In this document: positions 13,301 through 45,868 of the stretch, piece after piece | How positions within the stretch are numbered: the first letter of the stretch is position 1 | Layout: each line of letters begins with the position of its first letter | Assembly (NCBI GenBank): GCA_037039925.1 | Contig: JAXRKP010000689.1 | Coordinates: 170,001 to 234,000 of the forward strand | Direction of reading: 5' to 3' | DNA length: 64,000 nucleotides | DNA from: Doris montereyensis | Lineage: Eukaryota > Mollusca > Gastropoda > Nudibranchia > Dorididae | Notes under the pieces: model-generated | Told to the model about the DNA's origin: nothing | Databases searched by the model: none | The model's input: the letters and a program-made list of their open reading frames with translations, nothing else | Made by a program: the position numbers and the translations under genes

Positions 13301-16009
13301 TGAAAAAGAGCAAAATACAATTTTAGTGGCAGCCAAAAAGAATTCAGAAAATTTAGTGTTACAAAGTAAACATTGTGAAGCCCAGGTTCGTGAGAAAGTA
13401 AAACACAAAATGCAGGTGAATAAGAGAAAGATGTAAGTAAGAAAGATTTAAAAGATAGGAGAAAAAAAGCTGACATTTTAGATGCAATTATTTCAGATGG
13501 TGGATTGTGTAAGACTAGAGAAGATTTGGATAACTTAAGGAAAAATGGAACCGTAGAAAGTTTAAGAAATCAGATAAGATACAGGAAAATATTTTTGGAT
13601 GAAAAAAGCTTAAAAGTAACAGGGACCATCAATACACTGTATACATGTAGTTGTTGATTGATAATATTGAATGATTTTAATTTTGTTATATATACATGAT
13701 GTAATTGTGAGTTCCTCGAGCTTGTGTGTAATTTTGTCTAAATTTAATATATTCCTTATTCTTTCTTTTCATTTTGCGTCGTGTATCCGGCTGCGGGGTC
13801 GACTTTGAGAGACATTTCTATTACTACTATGAGCCGTCGTCCCTGGGATATACCATACCCAAAGCTGCCATATCGTCTGCAACAACTGATCTCACAGGTT
13901 TCAGCTGAGTTTCACAACACAAAGATAAGGCAGGCGACAAACAGTTGACCTATTAGCTCTTACTCTTATAATTATTATTTAAAGTTTTCTTTTTTAGAGA
14001 CACAAGTACTAAGTAGGCAAAGTTTCATTGATTTATCTTACCATTTAACATTTTTATAATGAAAAACCTGATTTTTGCCAAAATATTTTCACGAGCGTAG
14101 TTATTAATTTTTTGCCCGCAACTCTGTATATTTAGTTCCTATTATGATTAAACCCACCAGAATTGTATTTCTTGACCCTCAAAGCATAAGTATAAGTATG
14201 CAAAGTTTCATTGATGTATCTTTGCGTTTAAGATTTTTATGATGAAAAACCTGATTTTTGTCAAAATATTTTCCCAAGCGTAAATTACTATTTTTTCCCC
14301 ACAACTCTGTTGATTTAGTTCCTATCATAATTATAACACCATAAATGTATTTCTTGACCCTCAAAGCATAAGTATGCAAAGTTTCATTGATGTATCTTAC
14401 CATTTAAGATTTTAATGATGAAAACCCCGATTTTTGCCAAAATATTTTCCCGCGCGTAAATTATTAATTTTTGCCCACAACTTTGTTTATTTAGTTCCTA
14501 TCATAATTAAAACACCAGAATTGTATGTCTTGACTCTCAAAGCATAAATATGCAAAATTTCATTGATGTATCTTACCATTTAAGGTTTTTATGATGAAAA
14601 ACCTGATTTTTGCCAAAATATCTTCCCGAGCCCAAATTATGCTTTTTGCCCGGTTTGGTGGTATAATAATTCAGAAAATATTTCTTCTATGTCTCTGAAA
14701 AAAATTGGGCTAACTGTCTGGCACCATATCTGCATTTAAGGGAAATTATATGGTCTTTCTATGATTTATGAAATGTTTATGTACTCCCAAAAATGCCATT
14801 TTTTGACAATTTTGACCAAAATCATGTGTCGCACAATGTATTTTTTTCTCTATTTTGGTGCTGTGTCACAATAAATATGTGAAAGATAACAGTCTCATTG
14901 CTTGTTTTTCTGTTTTTCTATGTGTATGGCTGACGTATGCATGTAAAGTATTTAAGCTCATACCATTTTTATGGATTCTAGAGCCTCGTAAAATTGGCAT
15001 AATTTCACATTTTGAATCATAGCGTAAAATTTTTAAGTGGAATCATAATTGTACAATTCATAACTTTTTTATTTATCAACCGATTTTGATAATTTAAAAA
15101 CTGTTATTCATGGTCTGGGAAGTACTATCTGTTTTACATAAAAGAAACAGACTTTTGAAATTAATTTTTTTTAGTCTGGAACAGCTACTACTATACATGA
15201 TACAATGTGTAAGGAAATAATCAGTCTGAAAGCAAGTCCAACGTATTCTAACCCATCTCTTAAGTCATATATCTGGAATCCTCATGTCTCCCCGATCAAA
15301 ACAAAAATCAGCTGATCATTTTGTGCCAGGCAACTTCGCACGCTGATGTTGTCTCTCTGTGAAAGAGATAACTCCTGCTGCTTAGCACCCACCCAGCACT
15401 GCCGCATTGTATTTTCCACTGGTTGTGCCTATGGTCAGCGGTGCTAATCCGGGACTGATAATAGGAAGATGACCGGTTTGGGAACACACATCGTGACATA
15501 GGTCTAATTCAGAGAGGCAAGGAGAAAATACTCTCCAACGCAGTTAAACAAGTTTGTAATCGTATTTGGTGTGAAATGTTACGTGCTAAAATAGTGCAAT
15601 TATTCCACAGTTGACGCAAAGGAGAACACTACTCTAGATCTAAATTTTAGAAGAAGACCTAGAATCTAGATTTATCTAGAGCTAGCTAGTCTAGATCACT
15701 TATTCAGTACAGCATAAAACTAAAAAAAAACATTTAATAAGTTTTAGTTAGAATCTAGACCTAGAATCTAGATCTAGAGACTTAGAGTAGAGATCTTTAG
15801 AATCTAGAGTTAGAATCTATAGGATGAACTTGTTTTGACCTTTGCAGCAACCTCACAACCAATCAATAATGGTTCTGATGGATGCGTTATAACTTTGATA
15901 ATTATAAATCTATTCCAGATCGAAAATATTTATTAACTATTTTCGTCAGACACGTACTATCAAGTGTTTCTGAAGCAGGCGGCGATTTGGATTTGGCACC
16001 AGACTCCAT
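10153..16009 (-). CDS. MZT1: MZT1, mitotic-spindle organizing protein 1 (MOZART1)
   Basis: Two coding exons: 16009-15958 (ATG at 16009, donor GTACGT) and 10322-10153, joined in phase 1 to give 73 residues against 82 in human. The N terminus MESGAKSKSPPASETLD leads into ILMEMSRLLNTG, then LCLRLCENGINPETLAQVI and LELRKESASFNQGKAMSL. This matches the MOZART1 core (ExMD-hLLEhSRhLNTG, CVRLCExGINPEALSxVI, ELR) almost residue for residue. MOZART1 is a small helical partner of gamma-tubulin complex proteins that recruits and activates gamma-tubulin ring complexes at centrosomes. No frame break is seen. The 5.6-kb intron contains piggyBac, LINE and tandem repeats. Its start faces BORA across a short candidate bidirectional promoter. 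The C terminus could instead be set by the GTAAAG donor at 10172. Confidence 0.88.
10380..11335. other. MZT1 intron, no element recognised
   Basis: No coding similarity or repeat recognised; the short open frame at 10904-11092 has no support. Confidence 0.35.
11340..11960 (+). pseudogene. piggyBac transposase fragment
   Basis: Broken frames give an acidic N-terminal part (VVINEDDDIPINEPTT), then FSKWVDTTAGKLWDFLGL, then WSIDELFSMPFFSTIIRNRF, then MLLTFLHGNNN. These correspond to the piggyBac-type DDE_Tnp_1_7 N-terminal region (FLGL-x-I...YW-x-x-D-x-LF...FF...RNRF...LHF-NNN). The fragment stops before the catalytic domain and has several frameshifts and stops. It is a dead remnant inside the MZT1 intron. 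Confidence 0.7.
12028..12323 (-). pseudogene. LINE 3' end fragment (reverse transcriptase C-terminal tail)
   Basis: The minus-strand frame reads LIVGKTKRDKIRNITIRDQ, then LRWFGHVNRM, then GKRPKGRPRRKWEEDIKE. The order KTKRDRIRN / LRWFGHV-x-RM / GRP-x-x-RW is typical of the C-terminal tail of LINE-encoded endonuclease-reverse transcriptases. Upstream reverse transcriptase domains are absent, so it is 5'-truncated or broken. Probably a dead insertion in the MZT1 intron. Confidence 0.65.
12325..13850 (+). mobile_element. Candidate DNA transposon of unknown class
   Basis: The left boundary TATCCCAGACTACCGCT and the right boundary (reverse complement TATCCCAGGGACGACGGCT) are similar inverted termini, both next to TA. 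An interior open frame (13053-13655, one break) resembles the C-terminal tails of transposon-associated proteins. The boundaries are inferred from one copy only. Confidence 0.35.
13053..13655 (+). pseudogene. Transposon-associated protein C-terminal fragment, frame-broken
   Basis: The first frame (13053-13436) contains NLTGERLFGDLELDYDMHKR and a lysine-rich, coiled-coil-like stretch. After a shift near 13432 a second frame reads KKADILDAIISDGGLCKTRE, DLDNLRKNGTVESLRNQIRY and RKIFLDEK to a stop. The GG-LC-T-x-E-DLD...LK-x-QI-x-YRK-x-F pattern resembles the tails of large uncharacterised proteins linked to DNA transposons in cnidarians and molluscs. I cannot name the superfamily. The first codons are followed by GGTAAGTATT, so MDMDLLEMCG could alternatively be a short first exon. 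Confidence 0.4.
13990..14660 (+). repeat. Tandem repeat, four copies of about 177 bp
   Basis: The block with CTTGACCCTCAAAGCATAAG, CAAAGTTTCATTGATGTATC and CTGATTTTTGCCAAAATATT recurs at about 177-base spacing, with cores near 14070, 14248, 14426 and 14602. Homogeneous enough to be a young local satellite. Confidence 0.8.
14661..15630. other. MZT1 intron, nothing recognised
   Basis: AT-rich sequence; a 63-codon minus-strand open frame at 15308-15499 has no family resemblance. Confidence 0.35.
15630..15830. repeat. AGATCTAG-rich palindromic micro-repeats
   Basis: Dense, irregular runs of TCTAGATCTAGA-type words. Similar clusters occur at 16475-16520, 16615-16670, 24655-24668, 41825-41838 and 48265-48282. 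Self-complementary and not in strict tandem. Confidence 0.6.
15958..16009 (-). CDS. MZT1: MZT1 coding exon 1
   Basis: Seventeen codons plus one base, beginning in a good context (TCAAAATGGAG) and ending at GATA|GTACGT. SETLD followed by I-L-M-E-M-S-R aligns with human RETMDVLLEISR across the splice. An out-of-frame upstream ATG (CGGATGTC) overlaps the start. Confidence 0.85.
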
Positions 16010-16080
16010 TTTGAGTGGATGACATCCGGTACTAAGGAACGAGGATATGGAGATTTAAATCAGTATTAAATTTGAAAGTA
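16010..16080. promoter_or_regulatory. Candidate bidirectional MZT1/BORA promoter
   Basis: Immediately upstream of the MZT1 start on the minus strand and on the BORA side on the plus strand. It holds an Ets-like CATCCGG core and a YY1-like CCATTTT next to the MZT1 start, with no TATA box placed for either gene. BORA coding begins in an exon with an acceptor at 17374, so a noncoding BORA first exon must lie upstream, most simply here. Transcription starts are not visible from sequence alone. Confidence 0.45.
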
Positions 16081-16706
16081 GTAAAAGATTCTTTTGTTTT
16101 CAACTTCGTTAGCATTGACGTATTAAGCGTCAAATTTCATGTTTCAAATTTACTGTTACATGTATCGTATGCAATGTATTCGCCTGTTTATATCTAGATA
16201 TTAACAACCAGTATAACAGTTCCATGAACACTCCCTGAACTTTGACCTCGAAACCAACTTTGAATACACAAACTTCTTCTAGGTTCTATTGACAGAGCGG
16301 GTGTTACTGTAAAAGACGTGTTCAGACCCATTACTTCGATCAGGGTTAATAAAACACACCAGGTAGATCTAGCTATACAGTATCTTACTGAACTTATGAA
16401 GATAAAGACTCTGAAATTGAACAAGGCATTTTGATGGAACATAGTCAACTGTATGGCTCCGAATGAGAACTAGATCGAGTTAGATTTCTAGATCTGGATC
16501 TCTAGATCTAGATCTAGTGATAGATAGCCTCAGATCTAAATCTTACTTTTAGACTCATTTTTAAATGAATCATGACCCTGAAATCATTTTTCATGTATCA
16601 GTGAGTGTGAGATACATTCTAGACCTAGATTCTGATCTTAATCTCACATAATAGATCTAGATTTAGGGTCTCATCTATATCTGAGTTATCAGTGAAAATG
16701 AAATAG

Positions 16707-16707
<1 letters not shown>

Positions 16708-16796
<89 letters not shown>

Positions 16797-16855
16797 CTCT
16801 CTATCTATCTATATCTATCTATCTATCTATCTCTCTCTCTTTCTGCTTAATTCCC
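16708..16855 (+). repeat. (CT)n microsatellite grading into (ATCT)n
   Basis: About 80 bases of pure CT followed by CTAT/ATCT units. Confidence 0.95.
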
Positions 16856-16949
16856 TCTCTATAAACTTGATCTCAGAATTTGTAACATTTGTTCTTGAAC
16901 TTGGAGCTGTATTATATTATAGCCTTACAATGTAGATCTATATTTTAGG

Positions 16950-17215
16950 GGGGACTAGGTGGTCCAGAGGCGTTGTTATTGTTAGCCTCTCAACCAAAAG
17001 ATTGTTGGGTTCATGCACAGTAGGTTGAAAAAGTTATTTCTGAGTAAAACTGACCCACCTAGTCCAGGTATGTGGATACTTTTACTTTAGTTCCATCGGA
17101 GACACAACAACAAAAAGGAGGTCCCATGCATTTGCAGTCACAACACCTCGTGTACATCTAAGATCCCTTGGCTGTTTACAGGGCAGTCCGAGCAAAATTT
17201 AAAAATCATACCAAA
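16950..17215 (+). mobile_element. SINE-like element, family S2, copy 2
   Basis: Same landmarks as the 9835 copy: GGGGGACTAGGTGGTCCAGA, AAAAGGAGGTCCCATGCA, AAGATCCCTTGGCTGTTTAC. Lies in the first BORA intron. Confidence 0.65.
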
Positions 17216-17395
17216 AATAGATTTCAAAAGTCAATTGTCTTTAATTCATGATATGCCTTTAACTTAAATTATGTTTATTTTTAACTAGAGTAGTTAATTA
17301 ACTTACTTCAGTTAGAATATGATTCCCATGTTTTAAAAAATATATTTATGTTCACATTCATTTTCTTCTTTCAGATCACAATTTTCGTGTTTAGG

Positions 17396-17425
17396 ATGAT
17401 TGAAACAGACATCCCTCACCTGTAG
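17396..17425 (+). promoter_or_regulatory. Short upstream ORF before the BORA start
   Basis: ATG at 17396 encodes MIETDIPHL and stops at 17423, 14 bases before the BORA ATG at 17439. An in-frame TGA at 17397 excludes an N-terminal extension in this exon. A start-proximal uORF could restrain BORA translation. Confidence 0.4.
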
Positions 17426-17438
17426 TTTGTCAAAAAAA

Positions 17439-37825
<20,387 letters not shown>

Positions 37826-40125
37826 AACTTCCTCATTGCATTAGCATGATCCACATTTGATTGAAATTGCTTTTATTTAATTTTATGGAGGATTTTTTTT
37901 AATGAAGAAGAAAAGTTGTTCATTCTCCTTCAAAGTTTCGTGCTCAACACTTTGCCTGCTACCAAAGATTCTAGTCCAGAGGCTTTGAAACTGGTTTACT
38001 GCTAAGCATTCAGTAGTGTAATAATGTAGTAATATTAAGAATGTCTAATCTATCCTGTTTTCAAATTTTCATATAAAAACTTTTAGGAGATATGATTGTT
38101 TTTTTGTTTTTGGGGGGGGGTATAAATTATTTACCTCTGTACAGATGTTCTTCTCACTTTCGTTGACTATTGTAGCTTTCGTCTCAGGTAACAAAGCAGT
38201 ATTCTTCTTTGAAGCAATTCCGATGTTTGAATGTATGACAATGACACTAATGACAGATCTAGACCTATGATGTGTGTTGTTTCAGTTCAAATTTGTGATG
38301 GCCGTATGCCTGTGTATTTATATGTATGTGTGTACAAGGGAGAGAAGTGAATGTATTGCATTGCATAACTTTTCATTTGTGTGTGTTTAAGAAACGAGAG
38401 TTATGGAATTTTGTTTTTTTCTACATGTATTATATGAAAGGTGTAAAAGTTGAGATAATATGAACATCACCAGAAAGACTGCCATGGTGGGGGGGGGGGG
38501 GGGGGTGTTTCTGTGCATTTTCAAGAAGAAGATGGGAGTGGTGTTGGATGTTTTGCTTTATTTGAGTATGGAAGGAGAAAAAAAGCCTTGAATATATCGT
38601 GGCCTACATGTCAAAACATTTCATCATCAAATCCAGGCAACCAAGAAATGATCGTAACAGAGGGAAGAACAAAATTGGTTATGCAAAATCTATTGTGTAA
38701 TTTGTAAAACTGTTCAGACATCTTATAGATCTCAAGCAGTTATACTAGAATAACCAAAAATCAAAAACAAACAAATTTCGAGTCAGAACAGTTTGTCGTG
38801 CAGGCGACAATATAATATAACCATGACAGCCATGCGTGTGTTGTCACTGTATTATTTGTTGAAAAGAAAATCTGTTTGGTATTTGTCATCAATTGCAAAC
38901 ATGTCTTCCCACCTTTCTTTTTTATACGTGCACTTGCAGTAGTCGCATCTTCACTTTACTGTGTTTACAAAGAATAATATCAGTCCAGTATTTTTATACA
39001 TATTATTAATATTTTATGAGAATGTAATGTCATTATCATCACCCCCATTCTTTTGACTCAAACTTGTGCATATCATTATTACCATTACATTAATTTAAGT
39101 TAGGCTCAACACGTCTTTGTGCTCATCACAGATTGAAGCAACAAAGAGCAGTTGAAGTGATGAGTTTCAACAAGTTTTTTTTATAAATTTAATTTTTTTT
39201 AAAGGTGTGTTTAGTTTTAAAATTAATAGTAATAGTTTTATGTCTAAACATCTGTGACCGTTTTCCTAAAGACCGGGGGAAATGGGAGATAGAACAACTA
39301 CAAGGTAGCAGTTTTATGAAACACTGAGTTTGTGAGTTGTAATATATGCACATCCTATTCTCCTATTGTCTGATGGACTAGGACACTCAAATGCGGTTAG
39401 TCCGAAAATCCTTAGTCTGATACTTACGATTGTTAATTAGTCAGAAAGATTAGCCAAGTCCTGATTTTTTCTTCAAAACCGTACAGTACATGTAATTGTA
39501 ATTAATACTAATACTAATACCATATCATTATAATATTAATAGGTAGTGCAAGTGTGTGTACGTGTGGGTTGTGTGTTACTAGTGTTAGTGTTATGTTGGC
39601 AATGGACTACTCAGACTCAGTCACATGATCGGTCGACCACTCCACTGCACACATTTGCCACTGTCACTAAACTAATAATCACTATCATTGACATTGCTTT
39701 TTGACAGTAGGGATTAGGGATAGTCCGAAAAACGTTGAATCAGAAAGGAAATCTCTAGTTCCATGACGTTCTGATTAAGTTTAAGCATTTCTGAGTGTAG
39801 TAAGTAGCATAAGATAAATTGTTAGTGTTAGCAACTTGCTTTGCTTTTACTTTTAGAACTTTTAGTAACAATTATGTAATTTGGTCAGTCGGACATGGTT
39901 GTTTCCTCACTTCTCTTCTACATCTAGGAACGCCTACAGTCGCCCAGGACAAGAAAATTACAGGGCGATTGTAACAACTAATGATAAGTGAGACAGGCAA
40001 AGTGTTTTAAGTTGAAATTTAAAATGCATATAGATTACAAACTTATGAGAGAGTATTTCTTGTCAGACTCTTTATGTCTGTAATTTGTAATGTATTGTTG
40101 TAAATAAAGTTATACATGTATTTGA
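37826..40125 (+). other. Probable BORA 3' UTR
   Basis: No introns or coding frames recognised. It includes a G-run at about 38489-38505. The first clear AATAAA in the right orientation is at 40103, implying a ~2.3-kb 3' UTR. Confidence 0.45.
40103..40108 (+). terminator. Candidate BORA poly(A) signal
   Basis: AATAAA within TTGTAAATAAAGTTATAC, followed by T/G-containing sequence. Confidence 0.45.
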
Positions 40126-41014
40126 ACAATTCAAAAGTAACATATTTCTATTTGTTTTAAAGGTAACTGATGTTGGAAAACATGACATTCTAATTCTAAT
40201 CGTTGTTTGTGGCGTTGGCTTGTATGTACCATTGCTGCAGTAGTCACAGTGTTTGGATACAATGTACACTGGAATTCACTTTAGATCAACACCTTAGGAC
40301 CGTAAAATAGATGATCACAAGAGAGGTTGATGTTAACCAAACCCAGGGGATTTAACCCAGAGAGCATGTAAAAGTAAAAGTTTTAAAAAAGTGATCGACA
40401 TTGTAGATCTAGCATCTGCCTATGTGACCTGCATATGACGGGTAAAGACTGGCATAGCATACGTGGCGGCTGGTAGCAAAACACTGTGCCAGTGCCATGT
40501 TAGTGTTAGACTTGCTAACACATATATATGTATATATATACAAACACTAATATACAATGTAATTACACATTAGTCGCCAGTCAAGTGCACGCTTTGCCCA
40601 AGCATAGGCTTTTTCGCTCTGATAGATTTTTCGCTAGCCTACATAAAAACCCTATATTAAGTGCACGGTGGCTTGGTCTCACGTCGGCCAAGTGCACGCT
40701 CATACTCATATTATTTCTTCAACAATCACATTAGTATAGTCTGGACATGGCACAATGTGTGAATGCTAGCCATGTACGACACGGTGCTGGTGCGAATGAG
40801 AACAGAGAGAATCTAAACTAAAGAGACGTGCGACATGTTTAACTTCAATTTCAATGTGATGATACAACAATAAAACGCAGACACCCATTTGTCATACCGA
40901 CGGTCATGTACGTAATCATCTCTCAATAAATAATAGTCTCAATGTCTGGCGGGGCCGTCGAGCCAAGGTAGGTTGGTGTCACTTGTCAGACAAAACACTG
41001 AGCAGAAACTCACA
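40126..41014. other. Intergenic, nothing recognised
   Basis: No gene, RNA or named repeat; AAGTGCACG recurs three times in 40580-40700. Confidence 0.35.
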
Positions 41015-41778
<764 letters not shown>

Positions 41779-42775
41779 TGGAATGCCATTTTTCCGAAAA
41801 TTGGACAAATCTAGTTTATCATATAGATCTAGATCTAGTGGGTAGTGCAGTTCATTCCTGTCATAGTGATATCATAAAAGAAGCTCAGTATCGACTCTTT
41901 GAATGTATACGATTTTTTTAGAAACGATACAGGCATATCTTTCAACACAGCTATTATACAATAAAAAAGCCGGAACTATTATTTAAAGTATAGCAAGTTG
42001 GTACTCATTTCGATCGTCGCAATAAACGCTATAAAAAACAAACTTGTTCGAGGATTTATTATGAATATTGCCTTAGATCGTCCGAAAAATACGGAATTTA
42101 TATTCTGTGCACCTATTTTCAAAAGACCCATCTCAAAATTAGCAAGAAGGTGCTGGTGCACTTGACACAGTGTCAATAAAAAGTAATTGAGAGCCTCTCA
42201 AGGTTTTATGATGTTTCAAAGTATTATCCTACTCTTTTCTTAGGTTTATGGGAGAAAAAATATTTAAATAACAGAAAATAAGAGAAAAATACGATTTTCT
42301 CAAAATGTTCTCTTTTGTTCATTATTTCCTTTTTCTTGTTTTATTTCTCAACGTATCTTCATAAAATTTGGTATGGATAATAAGTGGGGAAAAAAAAACA
42401 AAGAAATGATCAGATGCTTTTTTTAAAAGATGTATTATAGTTTTGGAAAAATTGAATTTTTTGTACGATATTTTTGTATATTTTGGGTTGCTATTTTCAA
42501 AATTTCGTAAAAACAAAACTTATTAGTAAAAAAATAATCTGATCAGATCAAATTTAGATATTGTATCAAAAAAGGTGTGTGCCAAGTTTAAAAGAAATTA
42601 GTTTAAAGATTAAAAAGCTTATCGATATTAAACTTTTTGTGAAATTTGGGGGCAAAATCCATGATGGCCGCCGTTTCCATGGCAACTGGAAGCGTCAGAA
42701 AAAAACAACGACATATTTCAGCTCAGTACACCATGCCCATTGCATAAATTAATTTGATAGGAACAGACAGGAACA
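41779..42775 (+). repeat. R1 dispersed repeat, copy 2
   Basis: Same landmarks and order as the copy at 2555-3440. A LINE begins directly at its end (AACAGACAGGAACATTTT). Confidence 0.8.
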
Positions 42776-42949
42776 TTTTCTCTCCAGGACGTGGAGGTGG
42801 CGTGATTGTTGTTTATAAAAGCAGTCTTGAATTTAAAGAAATCCAAAACGATCAGACGAAGTCTTTCAAACACTGATTTAATATCATCACCATATATCGG
42901 TCGCCAAGGTTACAGAAAAACAAAGACAATATCAACGATTTCATGGTTG

Positions 42950-43160
42950 AATTTGAATCCCATTTGATGGAACAATCAATTTCCTGTGGCAAACTATGGT
43001 TGAATTTGAATCACATTTGATGGAACAATCAATTTCCTGTGGCAAACTATGGTTGAATTTGAATCACATTTAAATTAATGGAACAATCAATTTCCTGTGG
43101 CAAACTAGGTTGAATTTGAATCCCATTTAATGGAACAATCAATTTCCTGTGGCAAACTGC
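42950..43160 (+). repeat. 53-bp minisatellite inside the LINE endonuclease region
   Basis: GGTTGAATTTGAATCACATT with GATGGAACAATCAATTTCCT repeats four times, about every 53-58 bases. The repeated unit is itself LINE coding sequence. Confidence 0.9.
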
Positions 43161-43311
43161 AAGGAATCGGAGATTATAACATCCACATGGACAACAACAA
43201 CGACAGTTTCAGCAGAAAATTTAATGATGTTTTGCATTCAATGAATTTTGATCAACGGGTAAATGCACCAACACATGAAAGAGGACACATTTTCGCCCCG
43301 GTCATAAATCA

Positions 43312-43765
43312 TTCCTCGGACTCGTCATCGTCAGTACCAATCTTGAACCAAATCATTTTTCCGACTCGTCATCGTCAGTACCACTGTTGAACCAAATCAT
43401 TTTTCCGACTTGTCATCGTCAGTACCAATGTTGAACTAAATCATTCCTCCGACTCGTCATCGTCAGTACCAATGTTGAACCAAATCATTCCTCAGACTTG
43501 TCATCGTCAGTACCAATGTTGAACCAAATCATTCCTCCGACTCGTCATCGTCAGTACCAATGTTGAACCAAATCATTTTTCCGACTTGTCATCGTTAGTA
43601 CCACTGTTGAACCAAATCATTTTTCCGACTTGTCATCGTCAGTACCAATGTTGAACCAAATCATTTTTCCGACTCGTCATCGTCAGTACCACTGTTGAAC
43701 CAAATCATTCCTCCGACTTGTCATCGTCAGTACCAATGTTGAACCAAATCATTTTTCCGATCATC
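43312..43765 (+). repeat. 44-bp minisatellite, ten copies
   Basis: CGACTCGTCATCGTCAGTAC with CAATGTTGAACCAAATCATT recurs ten times at about 44-base spacing, again inside LINE coding sequence. Confidence 0.95.
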
Positions 43766-45403
43766 GTACCGTTTTCTTCCGCCTTAACTTTAGTAAACCA
43801 AAAGAAGTACGAAGGACTGTGAAATATCGGAACACAAAGAATAGCAACATTGGACTCTTTAAACATGACATAAAAAAGTTTAACATTGTTGAGCACATCG
43901 ACAATTTACAAGATAAAGTACAGTTTTTTTAACACAACAATGATGAAAATATTGGACATACATGTTCCAATCAAAACTCGGAACGTAAAAGTTCGTCCCA
44001 ATACACGATAGTTTACTGATGATATTAGGAAATCCAAGCAGAAACGACATAATGCAAAGCAAGCTTGGCGAAAGTCTCAACTCCAAATACACACAGATAT
44101 CTATTATGCTGTCCAAACTCAAACAAACACAATAATCAATGAGGCTAAGAAGGATAACATTAAAAACAACGTAGAACAAAACAAAGGAAACCCAAAAGAA
44201 CTATTCAAAATTATGAATGGTCTCCTCAACAACAAATCACCTTCAATTCTTCCAACTCACACAAATGAATCCGAACTGTCAGAACGCTTTAGCCACTATT
44301 TCAAAGACAAAATGCAAAATCAACTTGAACAGCACAAGACTGCAGTATCATCCTCACTTCAAGCTTCATCTCCAAACAGAATCCCAGATGAACTGTCTCC
44401 GGACACGGAAAAAGAAATGATTAAACAGAACACCGACACGAAATTCCATCTTCAACTCGACCACTCAAAATTATCTGTTACGACAGAAGAAATCAAGAAG
44501 ACCATCCACGAGCTCCGAACAAGACATGTAGTCTCGATGCCCTGCCAACCTGACTACTTAAGGCCAGTTGTGAAGAAGTGGCCATCCCAATAGCTTCTAT
44601 TGTAAATAGATCACTGGCCCATGCTGACCTACCACCTAAATTTAACGAAGTCAACGTAACACCTTTACTAAAGAAGAAAACCCTTGACACCGAACTGCTT
44701 AAGAACTATCGGCCAGTTTCTAATCTTAATTTTATATCTAAATTAATTGAAAAGATTGTAGAGAAATGGCTTCCCAAGCATGTTACCATCAATAAGCTCT
44801 GTGTGGAATTCTACTTCTAGTCTGCGTGCCGATCCTGCCACAGCACTGAAACAGCACTGTTATGTGAACACAATGACGTTGTCAGCCACCTCCAAACTAA
44901 CACCAACGTGTCCCTGTTGCTCCTCGATCTAAGTGCAGCATTTGACACTGTCGATCACGATATGTTTTTGAGGAGAATGTGCCATCTCTTTGGAGTTACA
45001 GACGCAACAATCGACTGGTTTGAAGCTACCTGACAAACCGAAACGGCGTCCCTCCAAACTCGACACTATTGAAATTCGGTGTTCCTCAGGGGTCAGTCCT
45101 CGGTCCTTATTTGTTCACTCTTTCCACAGCACCCCTACGTGACATCATTACATCGCATGGAATCCAACACCACATATACGCTGACGATACTCAACTCTAC
45201 CTTCCACTGTCATGAGATGACAGGTAGGCAACACCAGAGACAATCACCAAGTGTGTGCTCAACATCAAGTCATGGATGACTCTGCACAAACTTAAGTTCA
45301 ATGACGATAAGACTGAACGTATTGTGTTCATGAAAAAGGCACTGAAACAATCATCAATGAACTCACCATCGACGACATTCGTATTCAAAACTCTCCAGAA
45401 AGC

Positions 45404-45612
45404 GTGCTACCAACCGAACTAACTACGCTCCTAGTTAGCTCGGTTGGAAGCACGCTTTCTCTTTCATGGCGAGGCGATAGGTGTCGACGCAGAGGTCGCG
45501 GGTTCGATCGCCATGGTGGCCAGGATTTTTTTCTGTCTGTTCCTTGTATTTGTCTCATCTTTGTTCCTATGGGGTTTTTCATATTATCTTGTGTCTGTCA
45601 TTACCTTCACTA
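45404..45612 (+). mobile_element. S3 tRNA-headed element, head-to-head form
   Basis: A reverse-oriented tRNA-like head (GAAAGCGTGCTACCAACCGA) is joined at 45437 to a forward copy (TAGTTAGCTCGGTTGGAAGC, GGTCGCGGGTTCGATCGCC), ending in TCATATTATCTTGTG. Located at the LINE 3' break. Confidence 0.75.
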
Positions 45613-45630
45613 CTATTACTACTACTACTG

Positions 45631-45684
<54 letters not shown>

Positions 45685-45685
45685 T

Positions 45686-45741
<56 letters not shown>

Positions 45742-45747
45742 TTACTG

Positions 45748-45820
<73 letters not shown>

Positions 45821-45835
45821 TACTACTACTACAAT
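45610..45835 (+). repeat. (ACT)n triplet array
   Basis: About 220 bases of ACT with few interruptions; its complement (AGT)n appears at 46116-46480 on the other side of a palindrome. Confidence 0.98.
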
Positions 45836-45868
45836 AATACGAAGGAGCCACAGTGGAGTGAAGTCAAA

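Larger units (their letters stand above)
42775..45395 (+). pseudogene. LINE (Jockey/CR1-like) with endonuclease and reverse transcriptase, broken
   Basis: Endonuclease pieces (GRGGGVIVVYKSSLEFKE; GDYNIHMDNNNDSFSRKF) precede reverse transcriptase pieces: LPPKFNEVNVTPLLKK, LLKNYRPVSNLNFISKL, CHSTETALL, LLLLDLSAAFDTVDHDM, GVPQGSVLGPYLFTLS, HIYADDTQLYL. The D in DLSAAFDTVDH and the YADD box are intact, but the frame is broken many times. Two minisatellites have grown inside it. This element class copies itself by target-primed reverse transcription; this copy is inactive. Confidence 0.85.

Noticed and set aside
43312..43765. 44-bp repeats that might suggest a CRISPR or repeat-protein gene
   Set aside because: No spacers; 44 is not a multiple of three, so no repeat protein; lies in a dead LINE.
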